Source of the DNA: Pollenia angustigena
Taxonomy: Eukaryota; Arthropoda; Insecta; Diptera; Polleniidae
Length of the DNA stretch: 64,000 nucleotides
Assembly: GCA_930367215.1 (NCBI GenBank)
Contig: OV884059.1
Location: 71,209,393-71,273,392 of the forward strand
Direction: 5' to 3'
The stretch's first letter is position 1. Each line of letters begins with the position of its first letter. The notes beneath the pieces were generated by a model. The model worked only from the letters and a program-made list of their open reading frames with translations, ran no database searches and had not been told where the DNA came from. The position numbers were made by a program, and so were the translations under genes. Below, one piece after another: positions 32,218 to 44,370 of the stretch.

Positions 32218-32553
32218 AGGCTAGAATACACTATTATACTTTGTATTAATACATGTCAAAAACTCAAGTAATATGACAAAGTGTGATAGTGTGAATGCAA
32301 TGTGTCACGAAAATGACAAGTATTATGAAAAAATTTGACATCCCATACGACTTCATCGTTTTTTGAAAAATGTCTAAAAAATAATACTTTTCATTGGATC
32401 AGGGTTGCATTTTATTTCATGTGTGAGTGTTTGTACTTTGTGTGATGATGTGAACACAAACTGTCATGTTACATTACAACAAAACTCATTAGATTTCTAT
32501 CTCACAAAGTATTATGGAATACGTAAGCCTTGTGAGATAGTGTAATTTAGGCT
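32218..32553. mobile_element. 336-bp MITE, copy 2, TAA duplication
   Basis: AGGCTAGAATACACT and AGTGTAATTTAGGCT ends flanked by TAA (32215-32217, 32554-32556). Relative of 22914-23264. The TAA flank suggests PIF/Harbinger-type mobilisation. Confidence 0.85.
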
Positions 32554-33689
32554 TAAGCAATTAACATTTATTGCACGAACCTTTGGTCTTCGAAAACCCC
32601 TAATGAAATCCAGATCCAGAAAATATTCGTAAAAGATTTTAACCCTCTAAAGTGCCGATATAGTATGCTTTTGTGTTAAAGTTGAGAAAACGGACAAAAA
32701 TGACCCGTTAAAATGGCAGTTAGAGCGTAAATATAGTCTAAGAAAAGAATCGCCATGCATTTCTACTACAGGCATCTGAAATACAGAGTATTTTAGCTCA
32801 GAAGTACATTAAGTATATTTTTTTTTTTTGACTTATTCCAAACAAGCTAACCAGCAGTCTAGTTTTATTTCGCGTTGCAAGTATTTAGGCTAACGGCAAT
32901 AGCCCGAATTTTGTTGCACTGTGTTATTAGCAGGGAAACCGTAAATATGCAATTGCATGTTTTTCCTTGTGCGACCAATGAAGGCACAAACAATGCATTT
33001 ATTCGTTTTAGAGCCTTTTATGAATTTTGGCATCAATTTGTTAATGCATATTTTTGCATATTTTACCGTCTGCAACATTTTTGTGCATAATTTAGTTTAA
33101 CGAGCTTCCGCAACAAATTAAATTTTTTTTTTTCGAAATTCTGTAACTTAAATTTCGCCATCTACATTTAATTTTTACTCTCAAATTGAAAGACAAAGCA
33201 GGTTGTCATTAAGGATAAATGCTATACGATGTGTATAATACATAGAAATGTAGACCAATCTTTTAGTATACCGATCGACTCAAAATCACTTTTTGAAGTG
33301 ATCTAACGATGTCCATCGGTCCGTCTGGCTGGTTGTCTGCCCATTTTAACGTTGTGCGCAAAGTATAAATTCCAATTGTGTAAATATTTTGATCAAATAT
33401 CGACGAAGTCTGTGTTAATGGTTAGAATCGGTCTATAATTTCATATATTTCCCATAAAAACTTCTTTCCAAATAAGAAATATTAGCATTTGTTAACAATT
33501 AAGCGACCGTACCTTTAAGACAAAAACCCATATGGATGTTAATATCTTGAACATTTTTGGCGCAAACATCTCTTATATGAATTTAAACATAATACGGGCT
33601 TAAGTGATAATATTTTTAAGCTTTTTTTTTGGAATTGTTTCTGAATTATCAGATAGCAACTAGTTTTTATCCAGACATACGCAAAAAAA

Positions 33690-34911
33690 TAGCCAAAAAT
33701 TTAAGTGGTCTAAACTTCTATCATCAACATCTGTTAATATTGTGATTCATTTACCAGGAGTCAAACGGTTTGCGAAAAATGCATCTTGCATCGAATGTTT
33801 CCAATTATTTTTTGATAAAGATGTAACCGAGCTTTTGGTCATGAACACCAACCTATACATCGAAAAAATAAGGGATAAGTTTCAACGAGATAGGGATGCT
33901 CTTTCGACTGATATTATAGAGATAAACGCGTCCTAAAAGCTTCCCACTTAAATTTTATTGATTTGTGGGCTCCAGATGGATCCGGAGTTGAAATATTTTG
34001 GCTGTAATGTAATGACTTACAAACGTTTTCTATTTTTGTTAAGATGTTTGCGGTTCGATAATACCTCGGACCGAGAGGAGAGAAAACTATTTGATAATTT
34101 AGCCCCAATAAGAAACTTGTGTAAAATTTTAGAAACTAAATTTTTGATGGCTTATTCTCCAAGTGAGAATTTGACTATTGACGAGCAGTTGGTAGGATTT
34201 CGTGGTCGTTTCAAAGGGAAAGTATACATGCCCAATAAACCGAACAAATACGGAATAAAAGTTCAGGCCATGGTTGACTCAAAGACGAACTACTTATGTA
34301 AGTTTGAGGTTTACTCTGGAAAGCAACCAGATGGAGAGTATCAAGTATCCAATTCCTCATATGAAATAGTAAAACGTTTAGTTGAGCCCATAAAAGGTAG
34401 TGGCCGTAATATTACTACTGACAATTGGTATACCAGCGAAAAACTTACGCAAGAGCTACTTACAGGTGAATACAAACTCAGTCTCGTTGGTACATTAAAT
34501 GAAAGGAAACCTGAAATTCCACTTGAATTCTTGCCAAATAAAACTAGAGAGCAATTTTCCTCACTTTTTGGATTTTATAAACGTATGGTGATGGTTTCTT
34601 ATGTTCCTAAGCCAAAAAAGCAGTAGTTCTACTTTCAACAATCCAAAATGATAATGCTATTGATGAAACAACAGGTTGTTTTAAAAAACGAATTTTTTTG
34701 AAAATATTTGCAACAGAGCTTGTTCAAGAGCACCAGAAACGTAGAATTCAGCAGCGCGCTGTATCTAGCATAGCAAAAAGACGTATTCGCGAGGTTCAAG
34801 ATATACAGGACGAGGTATATCAATCAACATCAAAGCGTGGGCGCTGCTCTTTATGCCCACGAAAAATCGACAAAACAGTTTCAACCAAATGTAATAAATG
34901 TTTTCATGTTC
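33690..34911 (+). pseudogene. piggyBac transposase, frameshifted and internally deleted
   Basis: Plus-strand fragments. HLPGVKRFAKN and YIEKIRDKFQRDRDA (33742-33936) match the start of the transposase core. After a frameshift, TIDEQLVGFRGRFKGK and MPNKPNKYGIK carry the first catalytic aspartate and TTDNWYTS the second (33958-34626). A further frameshift leads to NDNAIDETTG, after which the sequence jumps to a basic region ahead of the C-terminal cysteine-rich domain (CSLCPRK, CNKCFHV). The stretch that normally holds the third catalytic aspartate (VDxxDQ) is missing. The protein cuts and pastes at TTAA when intact; this copy cannot. Confidence 0.9.
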
Positions 34912-34937
34912 GGTGAAAAACAAAAACAACTCTTTGC

Positions 34938-36454
34938 ATGAGTAAGAACAGTGAAACAACGCTAAGGCAAAATGAAAGAAATGTTTATGTGACCGTTCAG
35001 GCAAACGAAAATAATGCTGAAATAAATAAAACAAAACAAAACAATATTAACTATCTAACGGCTAAGCCTATTAATCGAACACGTTCCCTTTCACCCTCGG
35101 TGTTCACAAAAACGGTGGATAGTGATACATTAAAAAATATTAATCTGTCTTTGGGGACAAGTGTTGTAGCGTCCGCAAGTATTACCGCGGCGGAAAAAAC
35201 AATCTTAGTAAGAAATGATACCATAAACTCAATTACAGACGCAATGGAGAACCCTTTAGTGAAAAATTGTCAAAAGCCTCAAATACAAGTTGGTATGGAC
35301 AGGTATATAACAGTGCTTAAACGGGGTCGCAGCCCTACCTTTTCAGCAGTTGCTTCGGCCTCAAAAGTAATATCTTTTGATAGAATAAATTCACAAAACC
35401 GTTTTGCAATTCTTGAGGACGAATCCCCAGAGGCACCAAACGTCATAAAATCTTCTAAGCCACCCCCAATATATCTTAGGGAGCAAAACTCAAGTGTGTT
35501 AATAAAGAGCGTGATCTCGGTAATAGGTGAAAATTCTTTTTACGTAGCGGCAATCAAGCGTGGTAATATAAACGAGAACAAAATACAGGTTAATCATGAG
35601 AATGATTTTCGCAAACTAACAAACCAATTTGAATCCCTTAAAAAAAGCTTTTATACATATCAGCTGAAGAGCAGCAAAGGCCTTCAGGTAGTGATCAAGG
35701 GCATAGACTCGAGCGTGGACCCTGAAGAAATTAAAACCTTTTTGGAAGAGAAAGGCTTTAAAATAAAAAACATTACAAATATCAAAAATAGGGAAAAAAT
35801 CCCCAACCACTATTTCGAGTGGAGCTAGAACCTGGCGACGTTAAGCTTAAAAAAAATGAAACGCATCCTATTTACAATTTAAAATATATTCTCTACAGAA
35901 GAATAACTATAGAGGAGCCGCACAAAAGAAATGGTCCCGTTCAATGTCTCAACTGCCAAGAATTTGGCCATACTCAGGCCTACTGCTATTTACCCCCTGT
36001 TTGCGTAGTATGTGGTGAATTACATGGTACAGTCCAGTGCGATAAGTCTAAAAATGACCCCAATGTAAAAAAATGTAGCAACTGTGGCGGCAATCACACT
36101 GCCAATTATAGAGGATGTCCTGTATATACTATCGTCAAGCAGTCGGCTGGACCGAAAACTAATCCCCCTCAAATGCAGGTACCAAATCAGGTAAACACAA
36201 ATGCAATTCAAGCCCCCCAGCCTAGTAATAACAGAACCTCTTACGCTAACGTCCTAAAATCAAACCATGAGCCAATGCAAGGTGCCTCGCCAAGTAATGA
36301 TGAAACTCCAGTTTCTAATTTAAGTCGTCTAGAAAAAACCATGGAAACTTTAGTGCAAACAGTAAATAATTTTACAAACACAATGGGTAATATGATGCAG
36401 GAGATCCTTAGAATGCAATCGATGTTATTGCAAGCTGTACTTAACAAACCATGA
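34938..36454 (+). pseudogene. Jockey-type LINE ORF1 (gag-like, three zinc knuckles)
   Basis: The N-terminal part (34938-35828) is polar and Ser/Asn-rich. The RNA-binding fold (LKSSKGLQVVIKGI, VDPEEIKTFLEEKGF) follows near 35670-35760. A single frameshift near 35805 separates it from EPGDVKLKK and EEPHKRNGPVQC. Three Cys-His motifs follow: CLNCQEFGHTQAYC, CVVCGELHGTVQC and CSNCGGNHTANYRGC (35945-36118). The C-terminal tail is Gln/Asn-rich and ends at TGA 36452-36454. This is the usual Jockey-clade ORF1 arrangement for packaging LINE RNA. The stop overlaps the ORF2 start in ATGA. If the frameshift were a sequencing error the ORF would be continuous. Confidence 0.88.
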
Positions 36455-38989
36455 ACTGTTTAAAAATTTGTTTTTGGAACGCAAACGGCATCCGCCAACA
36501 TAAAAATGAATTAGAATACTTTCTTAAAAATAAACAAATTGATGTCATGATGGTTTCTGAAACTCATTTGACCTCAAGAAATACGTTTAAAATCAATGGT
36601 TATACACTATATGATACCAAGGACCCTCGAGATAGAGCTTGTGGAGGTTCTGCCATTTTGATAAAAACCCGAATCAAACACTACCTGATGTGTGATCATC
36701 GTGAAGATTATCTCCAAGCAACGAACATTTGTATTAAAGAGCTGAATCGAAACATAGTTATCTCATCCTTATACACCACCTAGATTTGCCATATCAGAAA
36801 GCCAATATTATAAATATTATAAGTCATTGGGGCCCTGTTTCCTGGCTGCTGGCGATTATAACGCTAAACATACCTTCTGGGGTTCACGACTAATAACACC
36901 AAAGGGTCGTGTTTTGTATAATACAATCTCTAAAATGAATTTAAATGTCGTCGCGAGCGGACAACCAACATATTGGCCTGCTGATCCGCAAAAAATTCCA
37001 GATGTCATCGATTTCGGAGTGGTTAAAAACATCCCCACAGAAACGATTCAGGTTGAACCTTCGTTAGAATTATCCTCAGATCACACACCTACAATAGTTA
37101 CTATAACAAACACCAATAGAATCGTATCTCCCTCTGGTTACATAGCGACAACAGCTACACAAATAAACTGGTTAAAATATAAAAAATATCTCAGTACCCA
37201 TTGCACAGAAAATATTCCGCTTAGCACACCGGAAAATGTGGATCTCTCTATTGTCAATTTTGACAGTTATCTTAAGCTAGCTGTTCAACATTCCATCAAA
37301 ACCCTCAAAAAAACCAATTATAACAAAATATGTATATTTTGCAGATGTCGAGCGCCTCTTGAATGAAAAAAGGAGAGTGCGAAGAGAATAGCAATTGCAA
37401 AGATCCCCTCAAATTAAAAATGAATTAAAAGAGTGTACAAAAAGGCTAAGAAAATTACTGCAGACTCAGAAAACGGCTTCCGTAGAAAAATATCTTAAGG
37501 ACTTGGATGCAACTCCACAATCAGGCTACTCATTATGGCGGGCAGCTAGAAACCTTAAAAGACCAGTTATCTCGAAACCACCATTAAGAAACTTGAATGG
37601 AAGTTGGGCAAGAAATGATAATGAAACGATACAGCGCACGAGTTGCCGCCTGTTAATGTTAGAGCAGCTATCCCCCTAAGATTTGAGATAAGGGAAATAG
37701 AAAGGGCTATTTGTGAATTAAACACCAAGAAGGCACCTGGTATTGATAAAACCAGTAACAAAATGCTTTTGGAGCTACCTCGCATAGCAAAGAAAATTAT
37801 TCTTTATATTTTTAATGCCATTTTACGAATTGAATACTACCCTCAAGAATGGAAGGTCTCCTTAATAACGATGATACCAAAGCCAGGAAAAGATCACACA
37901 AAAGTAGAGTCATATAGGCCTATTAGCTTATTATCTAATATATCAAAGCTGTTTGAGAAGCTCTTAGTGTCAAAATTAACCCCAATTTTAAATGACAATG
38001 GGTGTATACCCAATCATCAATTCGGCTTTAGAAGAGAGCATAGCACAATTGAACAAACCCATCGGATAGTAAACGCCATAAGAAAAGCCTTTGAAGAAAG
38101 AAAATATTGCTCCGCTCTTTTCATAGATGTTTCTCAAGCTTTTGACAAAGTCTGGCATGTAGGCTTGTTACATAAACCTACCGGTTAATACACACAAGCT
38201 GTTAGAAAGCTACCTGGTCGGTCGAAAATTTATTATTAAAGAAGGCGATTTTTTAAGTTCTCCTCGGCCAATTGAAGCTGGAGTCCCTCAGGGAAGCATC
38301 CTGGGCCCACTTTTTTACCTTATATATACCTCGGACATGCCAACAAACAATCATACCCTAACCTCAACTTTTGCTGATGATACAGCTTTTCTAAGCGTAC
38401 ACGAGAACAGTCGTGAAGCATCTCGATACCTGCAGAATCATTTATTTCAACTAGAACTGTGGTTTAAACAATGGAGAATAAAGGTCAATGAGCAAAAATG
38501 GGTACATATAACATTTACCTTGCGTCGGGAAACATGTCCCCCTATTAAAATCAATAATCAACTAGTGCCTCAACAATCGCATGTCAAATATCTCGGTATT
38601 CATCTAGATCGGCGTTTAACATGGAAATGCCATATAGAAGCAAAATTAACCCAAATGAAACTAAAAGCAATTCAAATTAACTGGCTTATTGGAAGAAATT
38701 CTGTTCTTAGTCTCGACTGCAAACAACTACTTTACAACGCTAATTTAAAAAAATTCAAAGGCGCCAAAATAAACTTCTTCGAATAATTACAGCTGCCCCT
38801 TGGTATGTTAAAAATTCAAATATCCACAAGGATCTCAATGTGCCACTGGTAAGGACTATTATTACGAAGTATGCGGTAAAATATTTGAAAAGGCTAGAGT
38901 TGCACCCAAATCCACTAGCACGAAATATTTTAAATGATAGCGGCCACTCTCGCTTAAGAAGAAGAGACACTGCAGCACTTACCCATTAA
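36451..38989 (+). pseudogene. Jockey-type LINE ORF2, multiply frameshifted
   Basis: Begins MNCLKICFWNANGIRQ at 36451, the typical start of the endonuclease, with VSETHL, GDYNAKHTFWGS and SSDHTPT as later catalytic blocks. Reverse transcriptase: MIPKPGKDHTK, YRPISLLSNISKLFEK, FGFRREHSTIEQ, FIDVSQAFDKVWH, AGVPQGSILGP and FADD at 38370-38381. A C-terminal extension ends at TAA near 38987. Stops or frame changes occur near 36783, 37366-37395, 37660, 38188 and 38770. All catalytic boxes remain readable, so decay is by small indels and not deletion. The protein would nick DNA and copy the RNA in place; this copy cannot. Confidence 0.9.
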
Positions 38990-39160
38990 GATGAGCGATA
39001 AACACCTACATATGTGAACAGAACCCGTGATGAAGAAAATTTTTGTCTGGCACTGGCAGGACATAAACTAAAGCATTAGGTTAAGATTTGATTAATTATT
39101 GTTAGTTCATATTTAATATATGAAGATTCAATAAATAAATAATGAAAAAAAAAAAAAAAA

Positions 39161-39214
39161 TGTTCTGCGCTGTATGCAGAACATCACAATCTGCCGATGA
39201 GTCTGACTGATTTT
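39161..39214 (+). pseudogene. Detached C-terminus of the piggyBac transposase
   Basis: In the frame FCAVCRTSQSADESD-stop this short piece supplies the last Cys pair of the cysteine-rich domain that starts at CSLCPRK before the LINE. It shows that the LINE landed inside the coding sequence of the finger. Confidence 0.75.
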
Positions 39215-40020
39215 TTTTTCAAATAACTTTTAAAATAGTTGTAAGAAACCAGTACTGAATTTTATTTATGTTTTTAAATACAAAAATTTTGTTTTTGTTT
39301 TTTTTATACATTATTAAAATAAATAACTCTGAAAATTTAACAAAACATACAGCAAGACCCCATGCGAATTATTGTGTGATTTTCTTAATGCGCCTAATTA
39401 AAGGATAAGCGTTAGTTATCCCGAAATTTGTGTTGTGTAAATTTGAAGAATTTTTGATAATTTTGATTCTTTTTCTGTCTTAAATTTAAGTTTCGGCAAC
39501 ACTGATCTGCAGGCTGGAATTTACCGTTAAAATCGTTTATTTAACAAACGTATATTGTGAATAGAGTTTCTTCAATTTTAGAGAGTATTCAATTGTTTTC
39601 TTTCCCGCTTTCCCGTGAACAAGTTGCGGAATTTGGAACAAAATTTTTTTTTTTAAATTAGGTAACACCATGTTCACATGGACAGCAATGTTCGTGTTTC
39701 GCTCTCTCATTGCTGTTTCACGCCCCAAATATGATCGAAACAACGTGTTTTGCCAAAAAGAATTTTGAGAGCGAAACAGGTGGTTTCATATTGAAAAATG
39801 CTGCGAAACAGAAAAAATGTACTGTCATTTCCAATTTTGACAACAGTTATTGTTCGTTAGAACTAGCTCTCAAAAATAAAACAAAATAAAACTTGATGTT
39901 TAATAAAATAAATTGATAATAATAACATAATAATATTAATAAAAGTATTAAATGATATATTTTTAGTATTGTGGTTATTTTGTTGAACTATTTTATGGTT
40001 TTTAATCCAAATTTTTTTAT
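39215..40020. other. Spacer; possible piggyBac 3' part
   Basis: AT-rich. GTGTTTCGCTCTCTCA near 39694 and TTGAGAGCGAAACAGG near 39765 form a small inverted repeat. About 39950-40020 is homologous, in reverse orientation, to 45810-45870, so the repeat family of the adjacent palindrome extends here. No piggyBac right end was found. Confidence 0.45.
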
Positions 40021-40908
40021 ATTTTTTTAATTAGGCTTAAGTTCATCAAATTTTATTTTCATTAAATTATTTTTATGAAGAAAGGAATTTTACAACATGA
40101 AATTAATTAAAATTTACTGATAATTGTTCATTCTTGACTGAAGCTGGGCTCGAACCCAGGCGTTTTTTACGAACAGGTTACCCTTACATGTCTCGATTGC
40201 AACCACTCAATCTCTTCAGAGGGCTTGCCGTTTAACACTCGTAGCCATCGACGACTGCTGACGTCAATAGTCAAACATCAATCCTTAAACCAAATTGTAT
40301 TTAACCTTTGGTAGATCGAAATTTGCTTTGAATGATTATCTATTTTAATTTATTTTACATGTTTTTCCTTACTTCTGTTTTTTCGTACTTTTGTCAAGAA
40401 TTCTTCTTGAAGTCCAAAGTACATACATATTTTGTTTTGTTTTTAATTTTTTGTCTTTCTTTTTCTTGTTGACCTTTTTTCAGCACAACAAAACAAAATA
40501 TGTACTTTGGACTTCAAGAAGAATTCTTGACAAAAGTACGAAAAAACAGAAGTAAGGAAAAACATGTAAAATAAATTAAAATAGATAATCATTCAAAGCA
40601 AATTTCGATCTACCAATGGTTAAATACAATTTGGTTTAAGGATTGATGTTTGACTATTGACGTCAGCAGTCGTCGATGGCTGCGAGTGTTAAACGGCAAG
40701 CCCTCTGAATAGATTGAGTGGTTGCAATCGAAACATGTAAGGGTAACCTGTTCGTAAAAAACGCCTGGGTTCGAGGCCAGCTTCAGTCAAGAATGAAAAA
40801 TTATCAGTAAATTTTAATTAATTTCATGTTGTAAAATTCCTTTTTTCATAAAAATAATTTAATGAACATTAAATTTGATGAACTTAAGCCTAATTAAAAA
40901 AATATTAA
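40021..40908. repeat. Long palindrome, two arms of about 420 bp
   Basis: Left arm 40021-40440 and right arm 40488-40908 are reverse complements with few differences (for example a 4-bp ACAT insertion near 40432 and TGCGAGTG against TACGAGTG), around a spacer of about 47 bp. Each arm contains GTCAAACATCAATCC or its complement, ATTGACGTCAGCAGTCGTCG, and a tRNA B-box-like GGGTTCGAGCCCAGC (complement at 40145-40159; plus strand near 40766). The same unit occurs as a direct dimer at 45.6-46.4 kb. It could be an inverted dimer of a non-autonomous element or a foldback transposon. No terminal duplication was seen. Confidence 0.9.
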
Positions 40909-41509
40909 AAGAGATATTTTTAATTTTTACATACATTTTAATGTGTTTTTAATAAAATCACAGAAACAACACAAAAAAAATGTCAAAAAGAAACAAGAAT
41001 AAATCGTATGAACTGCATGTTTGGCAATCTATGTAGTTTCAGAGAGCGAATCGAGTGGTTTATATCGTCGTATGAACATAGAGCAGTATTCTATGTTGGA
41101 CTCTTGCCTTTCGTTGCTTCATCCAACCAATTTTCACCAATATCTGTTGCGGATTAAAGCAAATGTAGCTGGTTGCCGATAATGGGCTTACTATAGGGCC
41201 TATGGTTAATTATAGAGCTATCTTCAAGGAATTTTATTTCTAGTCTTAGCAAACTTTAATGGGCTTAGGCCGTTTTAACTTAGTCTAACGTACTCTGAAT
41301 TAGAATTTTTCCGGCGAAATGTGATTTTATTTATTATTTCATTAAAGACCAACGTTTTAAGCAAAACTAAGCTGTTCCGACAAAATTGTATATACAAACT
41401 TGGTAATGAGAGAACAAATCTGTTTTCAGATAAGCCAAACTTAGTTTGATTAAAATCTTAAAAACCCAGCCTTAGTTTTACAACAATATGATTAAGTTTT
41501 ACAGTCTAA
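40909..41509. other. Spacer, no gene seen
   Basis: ACTATAGGGCCTATGGTTAA near 41200 resembles a MITE end but no partner was found. No open frame. Confidence 0.45.
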
Positions 41510-41960
41510 GGCGCAGTAAAGTGTTTTCCGAGAGTAGGTTTTATATAAGGCGTATAATAAGTATTGACTCGATCTTCACAAAACTTAGTGGTGTGATTTT
41601 GGATCTTATAAAACTAGATAAGAACAAAATTTACCACAAAAGCATTAGTCGGTACACTTTTAGCCATACTAACATGATTTCTGACATATAAAACGAATTT
41701 GTTAACATTTTTGTCGATATTTTGTTGGGGAGGTTGTGCCACAACGTTTCTGCTGGATTTTAAGCCCAAAATTGGAAAAAGTATTTTTCGTTACGGACGA
41801 CGGACATGGGTAAATCGGCTTAGAATCACTGAAGGTCCCAGAATATGCAATCATAAATAGGCACAGCTCAATATTTATTAATATCTTTTTTTTCTCATAA
41901 ACCAGTTCATAATTCGAATTTATAGCGACTGCGAAAATTTCGTTTATTGAGTCAATGTCT
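41510..41960. repeat. Dispersed repeat, relative of 56960-57330
   Basis: Shared wording with the 57-kb copy: TATATAAGGCGTATAATAAG against TATATGGGGCGTATGGTAAA, GATCTTCACAAAACTTAGTG against GATGTTCACAAAATCTAGTG, and ACTGAAGGTCCCAGAATAT against ACTGAAGGACCCAGAATAT. Function and family unknown. Confidence 0.65.
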
Positions 41961-41970
41961 TCTTTAATAG

Positions 41971-42441
41971 CATTTTTACACTGATGAACATCTACCATCA
42001 ATTTGCGAAGATGTTAACATCTTTCCATAAGAAAAACATAGGGCTAAAAACCAACATCTTTAAACGGTGTTCCTATCTCATTTTATTGCATTCTACATCC
42101 TTCGATTATTTTAGTGTCATCACTAGAAAAGTGGCAATAAGTTCTTTTAATATTGTTGCATCACTGACAAAAACAAATTGGTTTTGAAAGCAGCGTTACC
42201 ATTTGTCAAGTTTTCTCTTTTATTGCAATGTTTTTTTTTTTTGTTATGTATTTGTTATATTTTTAAACAAATTGAACTTCAAATACATTTTTGTGTTTTC
42301 TTTTCAAATTTTGGCACTTTTGCAGAAAAACCCATTTTTTTATTTTAAAAACATTTATTTTTTTCAAATTGTGACATTTTTGTGTTTCACATTTTCTACA
42401 TCTTTGTTGGTAGATGTTAGATGTTGATCAGTGTAAAAAGC
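41971..42441. mobile_element. MITE with TTTTTACACTGAT termini
   Basis: TTTTTACACTGATGAACATC at the left and GATGTTGATCAGTGTAAAAA at the right are inverted repeats; the right end repeats GTAGATGTTAGATGTTG. About 470 bp, AT-rich, no transposase. Target duplication not resolved. Confidence 0.7.
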
Positions 42442-43185
42442 CCATAACTTTTGTCGTCATTAACATTAGTAAAACTTAATTTGATTGAAAAATTGCAAAA
42501 ATGTTTTTGAAGCCAGTTATCTGTATCTCCGAAACATTTTTAAAATTTTAAATTATTCCTGTTTATGGCGTAGTGCGCGATATGTTTGTATTCTATGGGG
42601 CGAATATTTAAAAGATTCCTTACGAATGACAAACTTAGCATACCTTCATTCACTAGGGCAGATAAACGGTATACAACTTTAAAAAGATATGCCATTAAAT
42701 ACGGGGAATTGAATTTCTCCTTCAAGCTGAAACAGTGAAATGATTTCAGAATCCTTACATTGTAATGTTGAGTTTTCAGCTCCTATTCGCCCTTCCAGAA
42801 ATTATATTCCTTTAAGACCTTAATACTTTCTAGCCAATTATGCACATTTTGATTGTAGCCGCAGAAGTGTCCTAAATATTGAATATGAGCCAAATCGACC
42901 TATTATTTCACCTGCCCCTACAAAAGCTTCCCCCTGAACTTTGGGTTTTGGTATGAAAACTGAACGCAAATATTTCTATATACATAATGATTTGTTTGAT
43001 TTTAGAAATCGGCAAAATCGACAAAATATGGTCCAATAAAGATTTAAGCACAAAAGTGCCCATACTAAAAAAGCTAGGGAACAATTGGCTTTTTAAAACT
43101 ATGATGAAGTTTTTAAACTTAAACTTTACTTTTAAGCTTTGGTTTTAATAATTTTATTTTATGAAATAGCCCCTCTATGCAAAAT
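42442..43185. other. Spacer, no gene seen
   Basis: Short overlapping open frames on both strands lack motifs. No repeat recognised. Confidence 0.5.
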
Positions 43186-43281
43186 AAAGTTAAAGTTCAC
43201 ATTAGTTAACCAACACATAGAACCCCATTCTTTTTTGCTGGGCTTAATGTGTGTTGGCTAACTAATGTTAACTTTAACTTT
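43186..43281. repeat. 96-bp hairpin
   Basis: AAAGTTAAAGTTCACATTAG and CTAATGTTAACTTTAACTTT pair, extended inwards by TTAACCAACACA and TGTGTTGGCTAA, around about 30 bp. Small foldback or MITE remnant. Confidence 0.75.
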
Positions 43282-44370
43282 TTTTTTAAAAAGGGGGGAT
43301 ATCTTTAAATTAAAAATAAAATGATGCTTTTAAATCCGTTCATGTACTCAACAGTTACTGGAATTATGTATTCGTGATTTTCATTTAAACTCGAACAAAT
43401 TTCTTTTATCCTTTTATTCAGACCTGCCACATAAATCAATTCCGATCGAAAGTAGAAGTCATTCCGTATTTTGCTGGTCCGAAAAACGAAAATTTAATTA
43501 AAGAAGCTAAACGACTTCGATCGGAAATGAAACTATGTACAGCATTAAAATAATTTTGATCGGAATGGGTTACAAGCATGTTAATTTTAAACTCTTAAAA
43601 AAAGGCATGAAATAGAGATTTATCCCATTTTTAAATTCGATCCTTTCCAAAGTAACCGAAGTTTATTGTTGTTTAAATTTTCTTACAAGTGAAGATAAAT
43701 TGCCCGAAAAGAATGCTGCATTAAAATGCATCAATTTGATGACCATTTCAAAAAAGCAGGATCATTCATAAAATTCTTTCGATAACAATTTCGCTCGAAT
43801 TCGGTTTAAAAATGATGGCCTAAAAACATGTTCATTTTTTTTATTATTTTTATAAATCTACACTTACAGAAAAAACTTTTATTGAGTGTTGTTTTTTTTA
43901 TATTTGTTGAGTTAAATCCAATAGTTCTTTAATCCAATGGAAAGGTCAACATTTAAGATAAATTTCGTTGTTTTAACGGTTTTGAAAAAGTCCTTTAGAG
44001 TTTAAGTTTGTTTTTTTTTTTTTATTATCATAGATTTTTTTTATTTTTGAAAATTTTCGTTTTCTTTAAATATTCTGAAAATTTCTTTCACTTCTTGTTA
44101 AAATTAATATTAATCAGCTCGCTTTAAATCCTTTTTTGTTTATTGCAAAACTTTAAAATAATTTTTTAACTCTTCTTTAAATTTTAAAATTCTTTAAAAA
44201 AGTATTTAAATTAATTTTTTTTTTATTTTCAAACTGGCTTTAAAAATGTTTTGTTGTTTATAAAAGTTTTATTTATCAAAGATTTTTTTATAATTTTTGA
44301 GAAGTTTTATTTCTTGTAACTTCTTTTTATTTAATTTTATTTATTTAAAAAAAATGTTTATTGTCTGAAT
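43282..44370. other. Very AT-rich spacer
   Basis: TTCCGATCGAAAGT near 43440 and ACTTCGATCGGAAA near 43513 form a short inverted repeat. TTACAGAAAAAACTTTTATTG near 43866 resembles ends of the CACAGAAAAA group. No gene. Confidence 0.5.

Larger units (their letters stand above)
34912..39160 (+). mobile_element. Jockey-type LINE inserted in the piggyBac element
   Basis: Starts GGTGAAAAACAAAAAC and ends AATAAATAAATAATG plus about 16 A. The sequence ATGTTC occurs just before (34906-34911) and just after it (39160-39165), a likely target duplication of at least 6 bp. It has gag-like ORF1 with three CCHC knuckles and ORF2 with endonuclease and RT. It appears full-length or nearly so at the 5' end, but both ORFs carry frameshifts. 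Confidence 0.9.
32639..39214 (+). mobile_element. Defective piggyBac-like element split by a LINE
   Basis: TTAA at 32639-32642 followed by CCCTCTAAAGTGCC resembles a piggyBac left end at its obligatory TTAA target. Transposase remains lie at 33690-34911 and, beyond the inserted LINE (34912-39160), at 39161-39214. The matching right end (GGCACTTTAGAGGG-TTAA) was not found, so only the start is proposed. 32643-33690 would hold the left non-coding part and a degenerate N-terminus. Confidence 0.65.

Noticed and set aside
39360..39440. Right terminus of the piggyBac near GCGCCTAATTAAAGGATAAG
   Set aside because: Does not match the complement of CCCTCTAAAGTGCC and no TTAA sits at a matching position.
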